Below, one piece after another: positions 43,968-51,643 of a DNA stretch of 64,000 nucleotides (position 1 is the stretch's first letter; the number at the start of each line of letters is the position of its first letter). This DNA is from Bacillus_BA songklensis (lineage in GTDB: Bacteria > Bacillota > Bacilli > Bacillales > Bacillaceae_H). Under the pieces are notes generated by a model. It worked only from the letters and a program-made list of their open reading frames with translations, was not told the origin of the DNA and did not search any database. Location: positions 626,123 through 690,122 of the forward strand of contig NZ_JBHRZT010000052.1 in assembly GCF_042649685.1 (NCBI RefSeq), in the 5' to 3' direction. The position numbers and the translations under genes are program-made.

Positions 43968-44988
43968 TAAAACATACCTTATTACTGGAGCAGCTGGTTT
44001 CATTGGTTATTTCTTATCTAGTAAACTATTGGAACAGGGCTGCCGGGTGATTGGTGTTGATAATGTAAATGATTATTACGATGTAAATCTTAAACATGCT
44101 CGTTTGGAGCAGCTCGAACCTTATGAGAAGTTTACCTTTATCAGAGGTGATATTTCAGATAAATCGATGATTACAAAACTCTTTGAAGAGTACAAGCCAA
44201 ATGTTGTAGTAAATTTAGCTGCCCAAGCCGGTGTACGGTATTCCATAGAGAATCCGGATGTATATATTCAAAGCAATATCATCGGTTTTTACAATATTCT
44301 TGAAGCCTGCAGATACAATCCAGTTGATCATCTTGTATATGCGTCATCCAGTTCTGTTTACGGAGCAAATAAAAAGGTTCCGTTTGAAGAAACAGATTTT
44401 GTAGACAATCCCGTATCACTTTATGCATCGACTAAAAAATCAAATGAATTAATGGCACATACTTATAGCCATCTATATAAAATCCCAGCTACAGGACTTC
44501 GGTTCTTTACCGTTTATGGTCCTATGGGACGACCGGATATGGCCTACTTTGGATTTACTGATAAGTATTTTGCTGGTGAACCAATTAAGATATTTAACAA
44601 CGGTGATTTTGAAAATGACCTGTATCGCGACTTTACATTCATTGATGACATTGTGATTGGAATTGAGCGACTTATAGGTAAACCACCTATCGAGTCTGTT
44701 CCTCATAAAGTTTATAACATTGGAAACAACAATCCAGAGAAGTTGATGACATTTATTGAAACGCTAGAGAAATGCTTGAGTAAGGCCATGGACAGAGAGG
44801 TAGTATTTGATAAAGTTTTTGAACCAATCAAGCCGGGTGATGTACCTGCTACTTATGCGTCTACTGACTTATTGCAGAAAGCTGTAGGGTTTAAGCCTGA
44901 GACTTCGATAGAAGAAGGATTGCAGAAGTTTGCGGATTGGTATGTTAAGTATTATAAGGTTAAGCAAAAGGACTTAATAAGTGTATAA
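43942..44988 (+). CDS. NAD-dependent epimerase, UDP-glucuronate 4-epimerase-like
   Basis: A 348-residue SDR epimerase: 'YLITGAAGFIGYFLSSKLLE', 'VVNLAAQAGVRYSIENPDVY', 'YASSSSVYGANKKVPFEETD' and 'SLYASTKKSNELMAHTYSHL' (YxxxK). The 'AAQAGVRYSIENP' form is typical of UDP-glucuronate 4-epimerases, so UDP-galacturonate is the likely product. The start is TTG 43942 with AAAGGAG about 11 bases upstream, inside the dehydrogenase gene. Confidence 0.9.
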   Translation: MNYKPLDPSKTYLITGAAGFIGYFLSSKLLEQGCRVIGVDNVNDYYDVNLKHARLEQLEPYEKFTFIRGDISDKSMITKLFEEYKPNVVVNLAAQAGVRYSIENPDVYIQSNIIGFYNILEACRYNPVDHLVYASSSSVYGANKKVPFEETDFVDNPVSLYASTKKSNELMAHTYSHLYKIPATGLRFFTVYGPMGRPDMAYFGFTDKYFAGEPIKIFNNGDFENDLYRDFTFIDDIVIGIERLIGKPPIESVPHKVYNIGNNNPEKLMTFIETLEKCLSKAMDREVVFDKVFEPIKPGDVPATYASTDLLQKAVGFKPETSIEEGLQKFADWYVKYYKVKQKDLISV

Positions 44989-45433
44989 AAATTTTTCCTG
45001 GACAGCTGTTATTCTTTGGGTGGTATTAATCTTTTACCTATCAAATCAACCAGCAACAGAGTCTAACCACCTGAGTAAAGGAATAACAGAGGTTATTGTA
45101 AAAACAGCAGAAAAAGTTGCTCCTAATACGGAGTTTGATATAAGAAACTTCAATCACATCGTCAGAAAAAATGCTCATTTCTTTGCTTATTTAGTATTTG
45201 GAGTGCTAGTGGCAAGCGTTCTGGGGAGAAGTGTGGTACATAGATATCGTATTATAGGACTGGCTTTACTGATTTGTGTGCTGTATGCCATATCAGATGA
45301 AATGCATCAACTATTTGTTCCCGGCAGAGGAGCTCAAGTTAAAGATGTATTCATTGATAGTGCCGGGGCGAGTGTTGGGATTGGAGTTTATTTAGTGATT
45401 GACAGGATAATGAAAAACAGAAATACCCGCTGA
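44981..45433 (+). CDS. VanZ-like membrane protein, end of capsule operon
   Basis: A 150-residue protein with about four membrane helices and VanZ motifs 'RKNAHFFAYLVFGVLVASV' and 'ISDEMHQLFVPGRGAQVKDV'. GTG 44981 overlaps the epimerase stop by 8 bp. It shares these motifs with the VanZ-like gene at 21.5 kb. A role in lipid-carrier or polymer handling is possible, unproven. A strong terminator follows. Confidence 0.82.
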   Translation: MYKNFSWTAVILWVVLIFYLSNQPATESNHLSKGITEVIVKTAEKVAPNTEFDIRNFNHIVRKNAHFFAYLVFGVLVASVLGRSVVHRYRIIGLALLICVLYAISDEMHQLFVPGRGAQVKDVFIDSAGASVGIGVYLVIDRIMKNRNTR

Positions 45434-45470
45434 GCTGTTATTCTTTTTGCTTGGCGGGTGTGTTTTTTTG
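45425..45470 (+). terminator. Terminator of the capsule cluster
   Basis: ACCCGC (45425-45430) pairs with GCGGGT (45454-45459), followed by seven T. Confidence 0.8.
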
Positions 45471-45609
45471 GGGTCTTGAATAGAACATATGTACTGGAAA
45501 TTTAACCAAAAAAATATCCGTTAACTATTATAAACTATCTTTACTATGCGAAAAAGGGGGAAGGCTGCTTGTTTGGAAGCCTAGAGTGGAACAAAACATT
45601 TTCAGGGAT

Positions 45610-45743
45610 GGTAATAGGATTTACAAAATAATACATAATTTTACAATTTATATACAAAATTTTTACGCTGCATTTAAGAAAACAGTCGGATTTACCGTTA
45701 TAATACAATTGGGATACACAATTTTAAGGAAGGTGAATAGAAA
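45610..45743 (+). promoter_or_regulatory. comK promoter region
   Basis: A perfect -10 (TATAAT, 45699-45704) lacks a good -35 at 17 bases, which fits an activator-dependent promoter. Several A/T tracts lie upstream (45610-45665), as ComK sites require, but no clean AAAA-N5-TTTT pair was found. AAGGAAGGTG is the ribosome site. Confidence 0.4.
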
Positions 45744-46319
45744 ATGATAATTAATGAAGAGTATGAAATCGGGTTGAAAACGATGGCGGTTATGTATCAC
45801 ATCGATGCATCGTTTCAGACGAGGATGATCGACCTTGACGGAGATTACTTGACATCGAAGTCTCCACAAAAATTGTTTGACGAGATTTGTTTGAAGCACG
45901 GCTCCACCTATGAGGGAAGACGCGAGGCGGTTGTTCGGTCACTTGGATACGAGAAAAGGACCCCATTTCTTCCCGCTCTTGGCATTTACACATTTCCTTC
46001 TGCATCTCCCCAGCATTTTGACTGCGTTTGGCTATTCCCCCGGCACATCCTTCAGATTGTCCCTCATCCAACAAATCATCATCATTCCATTGTCAAGTTT
46101 CACAACGGCAGCGAGCTCGTCGTGAAAGCAAGACCGGCCTTTTTAAAAGCACAGTACGAACGAACGGCCGCTTCTGCGTTGAGGTTTCAGTTCATGGATT
46201 TGATCCATTTAAACAAAGAGCTGCTTTTTGATAAGGCCAAGGGAACGGAGGAATGTTTTCTTTTTCGATTGCACGGCAACCAATCCTTGGCTAAAGATCA
46301 TAAGATTTGGTCCCTGTAG
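45744..46319 (+). CDS. comK: Competence transcription factor ComK
   Basis: A 191-residue ComK, the master activator of DNA-uptake genes; the B. subtilis protein has 192 residues. Recognisable blocks are 'YEIGLKTMAVMYHIDASFQT', 'EICLKHGSTYEGRREAVVRS', 'RTPFLPALGIYTFPSASPQH' and 'CVWLFPRHI', with the minor-groove DNA-binding core in the centre. A single gene after the capsule cluster. It converges on a sigma-factor-like gene. Confidence 0.93.
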   Translation: MIINEEYEIGLKTMAVMYHIDASFQTRMIDLDGDYLTSKSPQKLFDEICLKHGSTYEGRREAVVRSLGYEKRTPFLPALGIYTFPSASPQHFDCVWLFPRHILQIVPHPTNHHHSIVKFHNGSELVVKARPAFLKAQYERTAASALRFQFMDLIHLNKELLFDKAKGTEECFLFRLHGNQSLAKDHKIWSL

Positions 46320-46379
46320 TCACCATCCGAGAAATGGCGGATGAACATCTGCATACGTACATATTCTAATCAACATCTA

Positions 46380-46889
46380 CTAGTAATCTCTTAATCTCTC
46401 AGCTGCACGCCGCAGCTTTTTCTTCGCCGAGCGTCCCCACCATTTGACGGCATCGAGTTTAACCTGGTGTTCGGCGGCAATGTCGTGGAGCGGACGGTCA
46501 TTGATGATATGTTCGTGGATGTACGTTTTTTCGCCTTCCGTCAACCCTCTATAGTAAAGATAAAGAATCTCTTGTTCGAGCGGGACGTTATTCCTTTCTG
46601 CTTCGATGATCCCTAAGACGGCTTCATTTAGCGGCTTGTTGTGCTCGGCATATTTGATTTGCTTTTTTAACGCCATTAACAAATGTCCTTTCATCGTCAT
46701 ATAGGCATAGGCGGAAAAGGCTCCTTTTTCGGGATCGAATTTTTCGTATGCTTCCCATAAGGCGATGAAGGCGAGCTGGATGTAGTCCTCAAAGTCTTTG
46801 TAAATTCGCAGCTTTTTCAGGAGATGGTGGACCATCGGTGTGTATTGGACAAGTGCTTCTTCAAATGTAGCCGGTTTTGTTTCAATCAT
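46380..46889 (-). CDS. Sigma-70-like RNA polymerase sigma factor
   Basis: A 169-residue protein with a region-2-like part (about residues 12-75: 'MVHHLLKKLRIYKDFEDYIQ', 'AFIALWEAYEKFDPEKGAFS', 'YAYMTMKGHLLMALKK') and a region-4-like helix-turn-helix ('GLTEGEKTYIHEHIINDRPL', 'AAEHQVKLDAVKWWGRSAKK'). The 'DYIQ(L)A...LW.A...FD...G.FS.YAY' pattern is typical of sigma-70 region 2. It converges on comK with a 60-bp gap. AAAAGGA precedes the ATG, and a perfect palindrome lies just upstream. Target genes unknown. Confidence 0.82.
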   Translation of the reverse strand: MIETKPATFEEALVQYTPMVHHLLKKLRIYKDFEDYIQLAFIALWEAYEKFDPEKGAFSAYAYMTMKGHLLMALKKQIKYAEHNKPLNEAVLGIIEAERNNVPLEQEILYLYYRGLTEGEKTYIHEHIINDRPLHDIAAEHQVKLDAVKWWGRSAKKKLRRAAERLRDY

Positions 46890-46903
46890 GCTCGGTTCCT
46901 TTT

Positions 46904-46919
46904 GAAAAGCGCGCTTTTC
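46904..46919. promoter_or_regulatory. Perfect 16-bp palindrome upstream of the sigma-like gene
   Basis: GAAAAGCGCGCTTTTC lies 15 bases before the start codon, next to the ribosome site. It could be an operator or a small RNA hairpin covering the ribosome site. Its AAAA-N6-TTTT spacing is one base off a ComK half-site. Confidence 0.4.
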
Positions 46920-47164
46920 TTGTATTCCGCGGTATCTTTACTGTACGACAAGGAAGCGAGCAGAGCGAACGGGCGTAGAGCCCGGCAGACAAGTTGGTTT
47001 TTGTCTCCTGGGCTCGCTCCCTATGGCTGTGGAGTTCGATGGCGGGAGGAAGGCTGGCTAGGAAGTTCGGAGGCATATCTTTTCGAATTTCGATGTCACA
47101 TCCCCACTCATGAAGGAAATCCCGCTCGATTAGTCGCATGAGCAAAGTGAGTCATCATGTAAAA

Positions 47165-47200
47165 CAGCGGTTCCTAGCTTTTAAAAGATAGGAACCGCTG
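47165..47200. terminator. Hairpin of the CAGCGG family, copy 1
   Basis: CAGCGGTTCCTA (47165-47176) and TAGGAACCGCTG (47189-47200), perfect 12 bp. Related hairpins at 49353 and 50548. No gene ends directly before it on the plus strand. Confidence 0.6.
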
Positions 47201-47245
47201 ATTACACACTTCATTCTTTTTTCTTTCATTCTTACACCAGAGCCT

Positions 47246-47340
47246 GAGGCTGTCCCATAAGTCTCTAATCAATGGCAAAAGTTGATCTTTACTGAAAGGA
47301 CCCGTCACGGAATTCTTTAATTTTGCCGGATTTTTGCGTG
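47246..47340 (+). repeat. Dispersed repeat, copy 1 (second at 62.95 kb)
   Basis: About 95 bp beginning GAGGCTGTCCCATAAGTCTC and containing AAAAGTTGATCTTTACTG and AAAGGACCCGTCACGGAAT, highly similar to 62952-63056. The start looks like the inverted repeat of an insertion sequence. Its right hairpin arm is degraded (GCGTGCCTGTCACCG). Confidence 0.65.
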
Positions 47341-47478
47341 CCTGTCACCGCTCGAACATGATAAAGTGAATGGTAGAGAAGAAGAGTAGATGGCTTAAAA
47401 TGTTGGTGCCCCCCAGTACATGAATAGGTTAATAAGCCAACTTCCCTCCGAAATTATTGAGCAAAGGGAGTGTGTAAA

Positions 47479-48006
47479 GTGTCAAATTGGCATGTGTTAC
47501 AAAGAGAAACCATTAAAGCCGATCGGTTTGAAGTGGTTGTAGAGAGAGTGCAGCTTCCCAATCAAAGCGAAGCCCCCTTTTCGTATGTGAAGATGAAACA
47601 TGGGGTGTGCGTGCTTCCCATTCTTGAAAATCATCAAGTCATCTGTATCAAGCAGTACAGACATATATTTGAAAAATGGGAATATGAGCTTCCGGCTGGC
47701 GGCATTGAAGAAGGCGACACACCAATTGAAACGGCAAAAAAAGAATTGCTTGAAGAAACGGGATACAAAGCAGCGCAATGGATGGATCTTGGCTATATTT
47801 ATGCATCTGTTGGTTCAACAGATGAAGTGATTCATTTGTTTGCAGCGAAAGATTTAACAAGACATGAGCAACAGCTGGAGGAAAGCGAAGAAATTGAAAT
47901 AGAAGTAGTGGATTTACAGGAAGTAAAGAAATGGATTGCAGAAGGAGAGTTTCGTCATTCGGCTGGAATTGCGGCTGTGGCGAGGTATGTGTTTCGGTGC
48001 TTTTAA
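47479..48006 (+). CDS. Nudix hydrolase, ADP-ribose pyrophosphatase type
   Basis: A 175-residue Nudix enzyme resembling B. subtilis NudF. The Nudix box reads 'GGIEEGDTPIETAKKELLEE' then TG, with Lys in place of the usual Arg in REUxEE. 'YELPAGGIEEGD' and 'SVGSTDEVIHLFAAKDL' are typical of ADP-ribose pyrophosphatases, which split ADP-ribose into AMP and ribose-5-phosphate. The start is GTG 47479 after GGGAG; the frame is open to 47470. Single gene. Confidence 0.85.
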   Translation: MSNWHVLQRETIKADRFEVVVERVQLPNQSEAPFSYVKMKHGVCVLPILENHQVICIKQYRHIFEKWEYELPAGGIEEGDTPIETAKKELLEETGYKAAQWMDLGYIYASVGSTDEVIHLFAAKDLTRHEQQLEESEEIEIEVVDLQEVKKWIAEGEFRHSAGIAAVARYVFRCF

Positions 48007-48270
48007 TTTTGCGTGCCAGTGTGAGCTCGGTGTCAGCCTCCCATCCAGCTAAAGTTTAAAGTGATAAAGTAAGAACGGAAAAAATGTGGAAAGATTGCTT
48101 GAACTGTCCAAAACTGCTTTCATGTGATGAAACAGCGATGATCTTAAAGATTATCCCGTCAGATGATTAGGAAGTTAATTCCGGGAAACCGTGAAAACTT
48201 CGTATACCTTTGGACAGCTGTATCGTGTAGTTATAGAATCCCTCTACATTTTGGGATTATAACCATAATA
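48007..48270. other. Intergenic region, nothing recognised
   Basis: No supported gene between the Nudix and CysQ-like genes apart from the terminator at its right. Confidence 0.4.
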
Positions 48271-48303
48271 AAAAGCACCCTTTCATAAAAAGAGTGCTTT
48301 TCC
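48271..48303. terminator. Hairpin terminator
   Basis: AAAAGCAC (48271-48278) pairs with GTGCTTTT (48294-48301); A-run before, T-rich after. Confidence 0.65.
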
Positions 48304-48440
48304 TTTAATTTAGAAGTAAATGGATATTCAATTAAAATAAATTGCGATATAGTAAGATAGAGGAAGAAGTCGTTTTTATGGCGTTTTCAGGAAGGGGCTT
48401 TTTTAATAGTATTGAAAATGTGAAAGAGGTGGGAGTAGAT

Positions 48441-49265
48441 ATGCTTACTACTATTAATCTTTTGGATGTTATCGCTATATCCATGAAGGCCGGGGAGCAA
48501 ATTATGGATGTCTATCATTCAGATTTCGCTGTTGAAAATAAAGAAGACAAGTCACCATTAACCCTTGCTGATAAGAAATCACATGAGGTGATCGCTTCTG
48601 AATTAAAGCGTTTGTTCCCAAAGATGCCTGTTTTGAGTGAAGAAGGCAAACATTTACCTTATGAAGAACGTAAGAATTGGGAGTACCTATGGGTAGTTGA
48701 CCCTTTGGATGGGACAAAAGAGTTTGTTAAACGCAATGGGGAGTTTACCGTAAATATTGCGTTAGTACATAAAGGGTATCCAGTATTGGGAGTTATTTAT
48801 GCTCCGATATTAGATACCATCTACTTTGCCAAAGAAGGAGCAGGTTCCTTTAAGATAAAGGGTGTAGAAGCTGTAAACCTTCGTAATGAAGCAGAATTGA
48901 TTTCCCATTCAGAGAAATTATCTTCCCGTGAACTAAATCAAGAAATGGCCGTTGTGGCTAGTCGTTCACATATGTCGCCTGAAACAGAAGCATATATTAA
49001 TAAAATTCAAGGAAAGTATGGAAAGGTAACGATTACTTCAGCGGGCAGTTCCCTCAAACTGTGTCTGGTCGCTGAAGGTAAGGCAGATGTGTATCCTAGA
49101 TTTGCTCCTACGATGGAATGGGACACTGCAGCCGGACAAGCGATTGTTGAGCAGGCTGGAGGAAAGGTAGTCCAAACGGAATCTAAAGAAAGACTGTCTT
49201 ACAACAAAGAAAATTTATTGAACCCGTGGTTTATTGTCAAAAAAGGAAGTTTAATGGATGAATGA
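48441..49265 (+). CDS. cysQ: 3'(2'),5'-bisphosphate nucleotidase, CysQ-like
   Basis: A 274-residue member of the inositol-monophosphatase superfamily. 'DKSPLTLADKKSHEVIASEL', 'PVLSEEGK', the metal site 'VVDPLDGTKEFVKRNGEFTV' and 'EWDTAAGQAIVEQAGG' place it with CysQ, which hydrolyses 3'-phosphoadenosine 5'-phosphate from sulfate assimilation or sulfotransfer. The start is ATG 48441 after GAGGTGGGAG; the frame is open to 48342. Other superfamily substrates cannot be excluded. A terminator follows. Confidence 0.88.
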   Translation: MLTTINLLDVIAISMKAGEQIMDVYHSDFAVENKEDKSPLTLADKKSHEVIASELKRLFPKMPVLSEEGKHLPYEERKNWEYLWVVDPLDGTKEFVKRNGEFTVNIALVHKGYPVLGVIYAPILDTIYFAKEGAGSFKIKGVEAVNLRNEAELISHSEKLSSRELNQEMAVVASRSHMSPETEAYINKIQGKYGKVTITSAGSSLKLCLVAEGKADVYPRFAPTMEWDTAAGQAIVEQAGGKVVQTESKERLSYNKENLLNPWFIVKKGSLMDE

Positions 49266-49352
49266 CCTGAAAGAGGTTTGCTTACATACATCGGTGAAAA
49301 AGAGATTATTTCAAGTGCCTGGAAATGGGACCAACAAAGTAAGCAGCAAATC

Positions 49353-49397
49353 AAAACAGCGGCTCTTATCCGTAAAGGGTAGGAGCCGCTGTTTTTT
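49353..49397 (+). terminator. Terminator of the CysQ-like gene (CAGCGG family, copy 2)
   Basis: AAAACAGCGGCTC pairs with GAGCCGCTGTTTT, with ATCCGTAAAGGG-type loop, then TTTTTT. Confidence 0.75.
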
Positions 49398-49739
49398 CGT
49401 TTCTCTTTTTCGACAGCAACGCATTAATTCCTTAGGCAATTGCTAGTCCTGGTTATGAAATGATTAAAATCGCAGCGTTCATATGTTCAATAAAAAAATA
49501 AAGGGCAGGGTGTAAAGTTTTACTGCTCTTTTTCTTTGTAAAACGTTTTTTCAGAAAATACAGATTGTTCTTGATGAAGAATGAAAAAGTATTTTATAAT
49601 GGAAATATCATCCAAGTATTGTACGAAAGGGCAAAGCCATTGAAAAGTGGTCACGCAAAACGATAGGAGCTAAGGTTAAAGAAACTATGCTAGCCAGTTG
49701 TCGAATACGAATATCCGTACAATTAAGGAGGGAAATGGT

Positions 49740-49886
49740 ATGCCATTGTATCATATGAAAGAAATTTGGACACCATTGAAATTAATTAACATCAAGTTTT
49801 TTAAAAGTGATAAAGCCGGGGGTTATATTAAAATTGGGAAAAATCCGCGAAAGAGAATCGCCTTTTTCAAGGGACAGTTGGGATAG
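49740..49886 (+). CDS. 48-residue basic protein
   Basis: ATG 49740 follows AAGGAGGGAAATGGT, a strong ribosome site. The product ('MPLYHMKEIWTPLKLINIKF' at its start) is basic with a GG-rich 'KAGGYIKIGKNPRKR' turn. No family recognised; the frame ends inside a terminator hairpin. Confidence 0.55.
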   Translation: MPLYHMKEIWTPLKLINIKFFKSDKAGGYIKIGKNPRKRIAFFKGQLG

Positions 49887-49906
49887 ATGCCTGACTGTCT
49901 TTTTTA
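49873..49906 (+). terminator. Terminator overlapping the end of the 48-residue gene
   Basis: GACAGT (49873-49878) and ACTGTC (49894-49899), then six T. Confidence 0.65.
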
Positions 49907-49939
49907 TTAAAGGCGTTCGTTTCATGTATACGTCTTGTA

Positions 49940-50071
49940 ATGGTCGGCAGGAAGCGTAAAGTAGCAGTCGTTTTTCTAACGGATGAACCAAAACGCGGCA
50001 TCAATGGCCGCAAAACCATTCGGTTTAAAGGACCGAACGGGGAAATGCTGCAATTGGTGGAAGAAATATAG
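49940..50071 (+). pseudogene. 3' fragment of a VOC/glyoxalase-family gene
   Basis: Forty-three codons ending 'RKTIRFKGPNGEMLQLVEEI', the usual last strand of a VOC-superfamily domain ('F.gPdG..lqlvE'). No ribosome site lies before ATG 49940, and the rest of the fold is missing, so this is the tail of a deleted gene. Confidence 0.5.
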
Positions 50072-50102
50072 TATAGTAGTAGCTAGAGGGAGGGGACAAA
50101 AA

Positions 50103-50531
50103 ATGAAATTCATGAAAATCTTGTTCTTCTTTGTTATTTTCCTTGCTCTAGCGGGTTTCGGCGTTTATCATTTTGGGACGAAGATCGCTTCGGATAAGGT
50201 TATGGATTATGTTTCAGCTGAGCTTGAAAATAGCGGAGAAGTGGAGAAGGTGAAAGAAGCCATCGAACGTGACCCTCAGCTACAGGCGTTTATCAAAGAG
50301 GGAAACCAACATATTGATGAAAGCAAACTGCCGTTTACAACGAAAGAAGAGGCGGTTAAAACGGTTATCAAAAAGCTGGGGATGAATGAAGTACAATCCA
50401 TTCAGTCAAAAGTAAAAGATGGCGTTACGGCAGAGGAAAAGCAGGAGATTTTGAATAAAGTGGAAAGTAAATTGACAGAAGAAGAAATCCAGGCTTTAAA
50501 GGTTTTGGCTTATAAAGAATTAAACCAATAA
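50103..50531 (+). CDS. Membrane-anchored hypothetical protein, 142 residues
   Basis: ATG 50103 follows AGGGAGGGGACAAAAA; the frame is open further up to 49983 without a ribosome site. One N-terminal membrane helix ('ILFFFVIFLALAGFGVYHFG') anchors a charged, helical outer domain rich in Lys and Glu ('VKEAIERDPQLQAFIKEGNQ', 'VKDGVTAEEKQEILNKVESK'). It may be exported or remain anchored. No known family; related small Bacillus proteins are unnamed. Confidence 0.65.
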   Translation: MKFMKILFFFVIFLALAGFGVYHFGTKIASDKVMDYVSAELENSGEVEKVKEAIERDPQLQAFIKEGNQHIDESKLPFTTKEEAVKTVIKKLGMNEVQSIQSKVKDGVTAEEKQEILNKVESKLTEEEIQALKVLAYKELNQ

Positions 50532-50547
50532 AAAATGTGCATAACTT

Positions 50548-50580
50548 AGCGGCTCTTATCTGTAAAGGATAAGAGCCGCT
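50548..50580. terminator. Hairpin of the CAGCGG family, copy 3
   Basis: AGCGGCTCTTATC (50548-50560) and GATAAGAGCCGCT (50568-50580), perfect 13 bp, between convergent genes. Confidence 0.7.
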
Positions 50581-50593
50581 GGTTCTTCCTGAT

Positions 50594-51505
50594 TTACGAC
50601 TTTACAATCTCAGTTGCTTTTGTGAGTAGAGAGGAATCTATTTCCTTATCAAGCAGAATCATATTTTGTTCAAATCGCTCGAAATTCTTAGTTCCAATTA
50701 GAACGGAACTAATACCATCATTTTGATATAAAAATTGAAGAGCTATGCTTGATAATAGGTTGGCATCGTTATTAACTAAATCTAACAATGCCTGGATTTG
50801 TTTTTTGTGCGGCATGTCCTCTTCAAGATAATTCAAAACCTTCGGTGTTAATAGACCTCTTCCTAAACCTGTCCGGATCAAAACACCTATTCCCTTTTCT
50901 TTACATAATTGAATATTCCCTTCATTGTGTTGGTTTAGTAAGTTATATTCCATTTGCATAATATCAAAATCACCGGAATTGATGCAATGCCTTGCAAGTT
51001 CGCCATCAATGGAAGCACCGAGGAAACGAATTTTCCCTTCGGCTTTTGCGTCCTTCATTGCCTTTACAGTTTCACCATCAACGATTACCTTTTCTGGATT
51101 TGGGCCAAAATGGATTTGCATAATATCTATCATATCTGTTTTTAATAATTCCAGGCTGCGATCAATGGATTGTTTCACTGCATTGTAGGAAAAATCGTAA
51201 TAGGTACCAGGTTCATCATTATGTTCACCACATTTTGAGGCTAGAATATATTCATTTCGGCGATGAGAAATAGATTTCCCTATTCTTTCCTCACTTCGAT
51301 GGTAGGCACTTGCTGTATCGATTAAGTTAATCCCGCTATCCAAAACGGCATGCAGCAGTTTTCCGGCTTCATTTTCATTAGGCCTTTTCTTATCGAATCC
51401 TTTTCCCATTCCCCAATCTCGACCAATTGACAAAGCACCAAAACCTACAAATGTGACTTCTTCGTTTAATCGATGTATTTTTCTTTTTTCCAATCCCTTT
51501 TTCAT
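50594..51505 (-). CDS. Aldo/keto reductase
   Basis: A 303-residue AKR: 'INLIDTASAYHRSEERIGKS' (Asp, Tyr), 'YILASKCGEHND' (Lys), 'MIDIMQIHFGPNPEKVIVDG' (His) and C-terminal 'SSVLIGTKNFERFEQNM'. Such enzymes reduce aldehydes and ketones with NADPH. I prefer ATG 51505 (minus-strand AAGGGGG about 10 bases before) over TTG 51511. It lies next to the mannoside locus but is transcribed away from it; a link is unproven. Confidence 0.85.
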   Translation of the reverse strand: MKKGLEKRKIHRLNEEVTFVGFGALSIGRDWGMGKGFDKKRPNENEAGKLLHAVLDSGINLIDTASAYHRSEERIGKSISHRRNEYILASKCGEHNDEPGTYYDFSYNAVKQSIDRSLELLKTDMIDIMQIHFGPNPEKVIVDGETVKAMKDAKAEGKIRFLGASIDGELARHCINSGDFDIMQMEYNLLNQHNEGNIQLCKEKGIGVLIRTGLGRGLLTPKVLNYLEEDMPHKKQIQALLDLVNNDANLLSSIALQFLYQNDGISSVLIGTKNFERFEQNMILLDKEIDSSLLTKATEIVKS

Positions 51506-51643
51506 AAGCAACTATCCCCCTTATAGAATGTACACCTAAGGTTTGGCTGTATCAGCAGGTCCAGGTTTCCTGGATTTCTTGCATCAGAACCCTTTAAATC
51601 AATCAGGAGCTATAATGATTCGCATCTCTGACTTCTGTACTTG

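Noticed and set aside
45610..45665. ComK boxes upstream of comK
   Set aside because: A/T tracts are present, but no pair with exact AAAA-N5-TTTT spacing was found; only listed as a promoter region.
46882..47145. 87-codon minus-strand frame upstream of the sigma-like gene
   Set aside because: Runs over the sigma gene's ribosome site and palindrome; C-terminal part is random-looking. A short real N-terminal fragment cannot be excluded.
49258..49446. 62-codon frame overlapping the end of the CysQ-like gene
   Set aside because: Reads through the terminator hairpin at 49353-49397 and lacks a ribosome site.
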